Source of the DNA: Planctomycetes bacterium SM23_32
GTDB lineage: Bacteria > Planctomycetota > Brocadiia > SM23-32
Assembly: GCA_001303885.1 (NCBI GenBank)
Contig: LJUE01000221.1
Span: 1 to 6,100 of the forward strand
Reading direction: 5' to 3'
Length of the DNA: 6,100 nt
Shown here: positions 5,629-6,100 of the stretch, one piece after another
How positions within the stretch are numbered: position 1 is the stretch's first letter
Layout of the letters: every line of letters begins with the position of its first letter
Notes under the pieces: generated by a model
Told to the model about the DNA's origin: nothing
Database searches by the model: none
Seen by the model: the letters and a program-made list of their open reading frames with translations, nothing else
Made by a program: the position numbers and the translations under genes

Positions 5629-6100
5629 CGTCGTCACCCGCTGCGACGCTGAAGAAGGTGAGCTGGCTCTTCCCGTAGACGCGGGCCTCCTGCCTGGCCA
5701 GGCGGCCGGCCGGCCAGATCACGTATGGCATGGGGCGGTGATGGAGCATCAGGAGCGCACCGTCCGCCGCCCACGAGCCGGCCAGAGCTCCCAGCGCCGC
5801 AAAGAGCGCGGCCCGCCGGTTCGCGTCGTCCACGTCGGCGTAGGGCGGATCAACAAACACCAGGCCCGCCGGCCGGGCCGGATCGGGTGGCTCGCGGGAC
5901 GGCAGCGACAGGACGTCGGCCTGGACCAGGCGGCAGCGCCCGGCCAGCCGGCAGCGCTCCGCGTTGTCCATGGCGAGGCGTCCGAGACGCGCGTCCTGTT
6001 CGACGAACGTGCAGCTCCGCGCGCCGCGGCTGATGGCCTCCAGCCCCAGGGCCCCGCTGCCGCAGTAGAGGTCCAGCACATCGGCGTCCGGCACGAGCGC
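5621..6100 (-). CDS. rsmD: 16S rRNA (guanine-966-N2)-methyltransferase, 5' end outside window
   Basis: RsmD uses S-adenosylmethionine to methylate N2 of G966 in 16S rRNA during 30S assembly. The window holds the last 159 residues. The frame is open to the window edge (A-L before the GTG at 6094), so that GTG is internal and the true start lies to the right. Seen in order: the SAM-binding motif I LDLYCGSGALGLEAISRGA (residues 9-27 of the visible part), the acidic end of the next strand FVEQD, QADVLSLP, the catalytic FVDPPYAD (82-89; the D/N-P-P-Y of N-methyltransferases), and the C-terminal YGKSQLTFF (142-150), which is very characteristic of RsmD. E. coli RsmD is about 198 residues, so roughly 30-40 N-terminal residues are missing. 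The C-terminus ends in GDDDG and its TGA lies inside the ispE start region, indicating coupling. Confidence 0.93.
   Translation of the reverse strand, partial: ALVPDADVLDLYCGSGALGLEAISRGARSCTFVEQDARLGRLAMDNAERCRLAGRCRLVQADVLSLPSREPPDPARPAGLVFVDPPYADVDDANRRAALFAALGALAGSWAADGALLMLHHRPMPYVIWPAGRLARQEARVYGKSQLTFFSVAAGDDDG

Overview
The window is high-GC bacterial DNA, densely packed with core genes and with very short gaps. The best taxonomic hint is a SpoVG-family gene directly after ispE whose product carries an inserted four-cysteine zinc ribbon and a long acidic, proline-rich tail. I associate that form with Planctomycetota and related lineages. This is a family-level impression from recall; no 16S or marker tree was available.

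Left part, plus strand (1-1578): the 3' end of a membrane-anchored TPR protein, whose start lies left of the window, overlaps by 4 bp a complete ZIP-family metal transporter gene of the GufA/BbZIP type. This unit converges on the minus-strand genes across 31 bp that hold a perfect GC hairpin.

Right part, minus strand, read right to left (6100-1610): rsmD (16S rRNA m2G966 methyltransferase, 5' end cut by the window edge), ispE (CDP-ME kinase of the MEP isoprenoid pathway) and spoVG (nucleic-acid-binding regulator) overlap one another and look translationally coupled. A 128 bp gap follows, with a weak intrinsic terminator and then a sigma70-like promoter. Next come ilvB and ilvN, the catalytic and regulatory subunits of acetolactate synthase, the first common step of branched-chain amino acid synthesis.

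Two things in the ilv pair are abnormal. ilvN has lost about 16 codons and its frame in the middle of the ACT domain, so it cannot encode a normal regulatory subunit as written. ilvB has Ser instead of Gly just before the metal-binding Asp of the thiamine-diphosphate signature. The 78 bp between ilvB and ilvN hold a small GC-rich hairpin repeat. No mobile element, CRISPR array, tRNA or rRNA is visible, and no gene-free stretch exceeds 130 bp. I found no convincing new multi-gene system. The most unusual items are the zinc-ribbon SpoVG with its tripartite tail and the broken ilvN.
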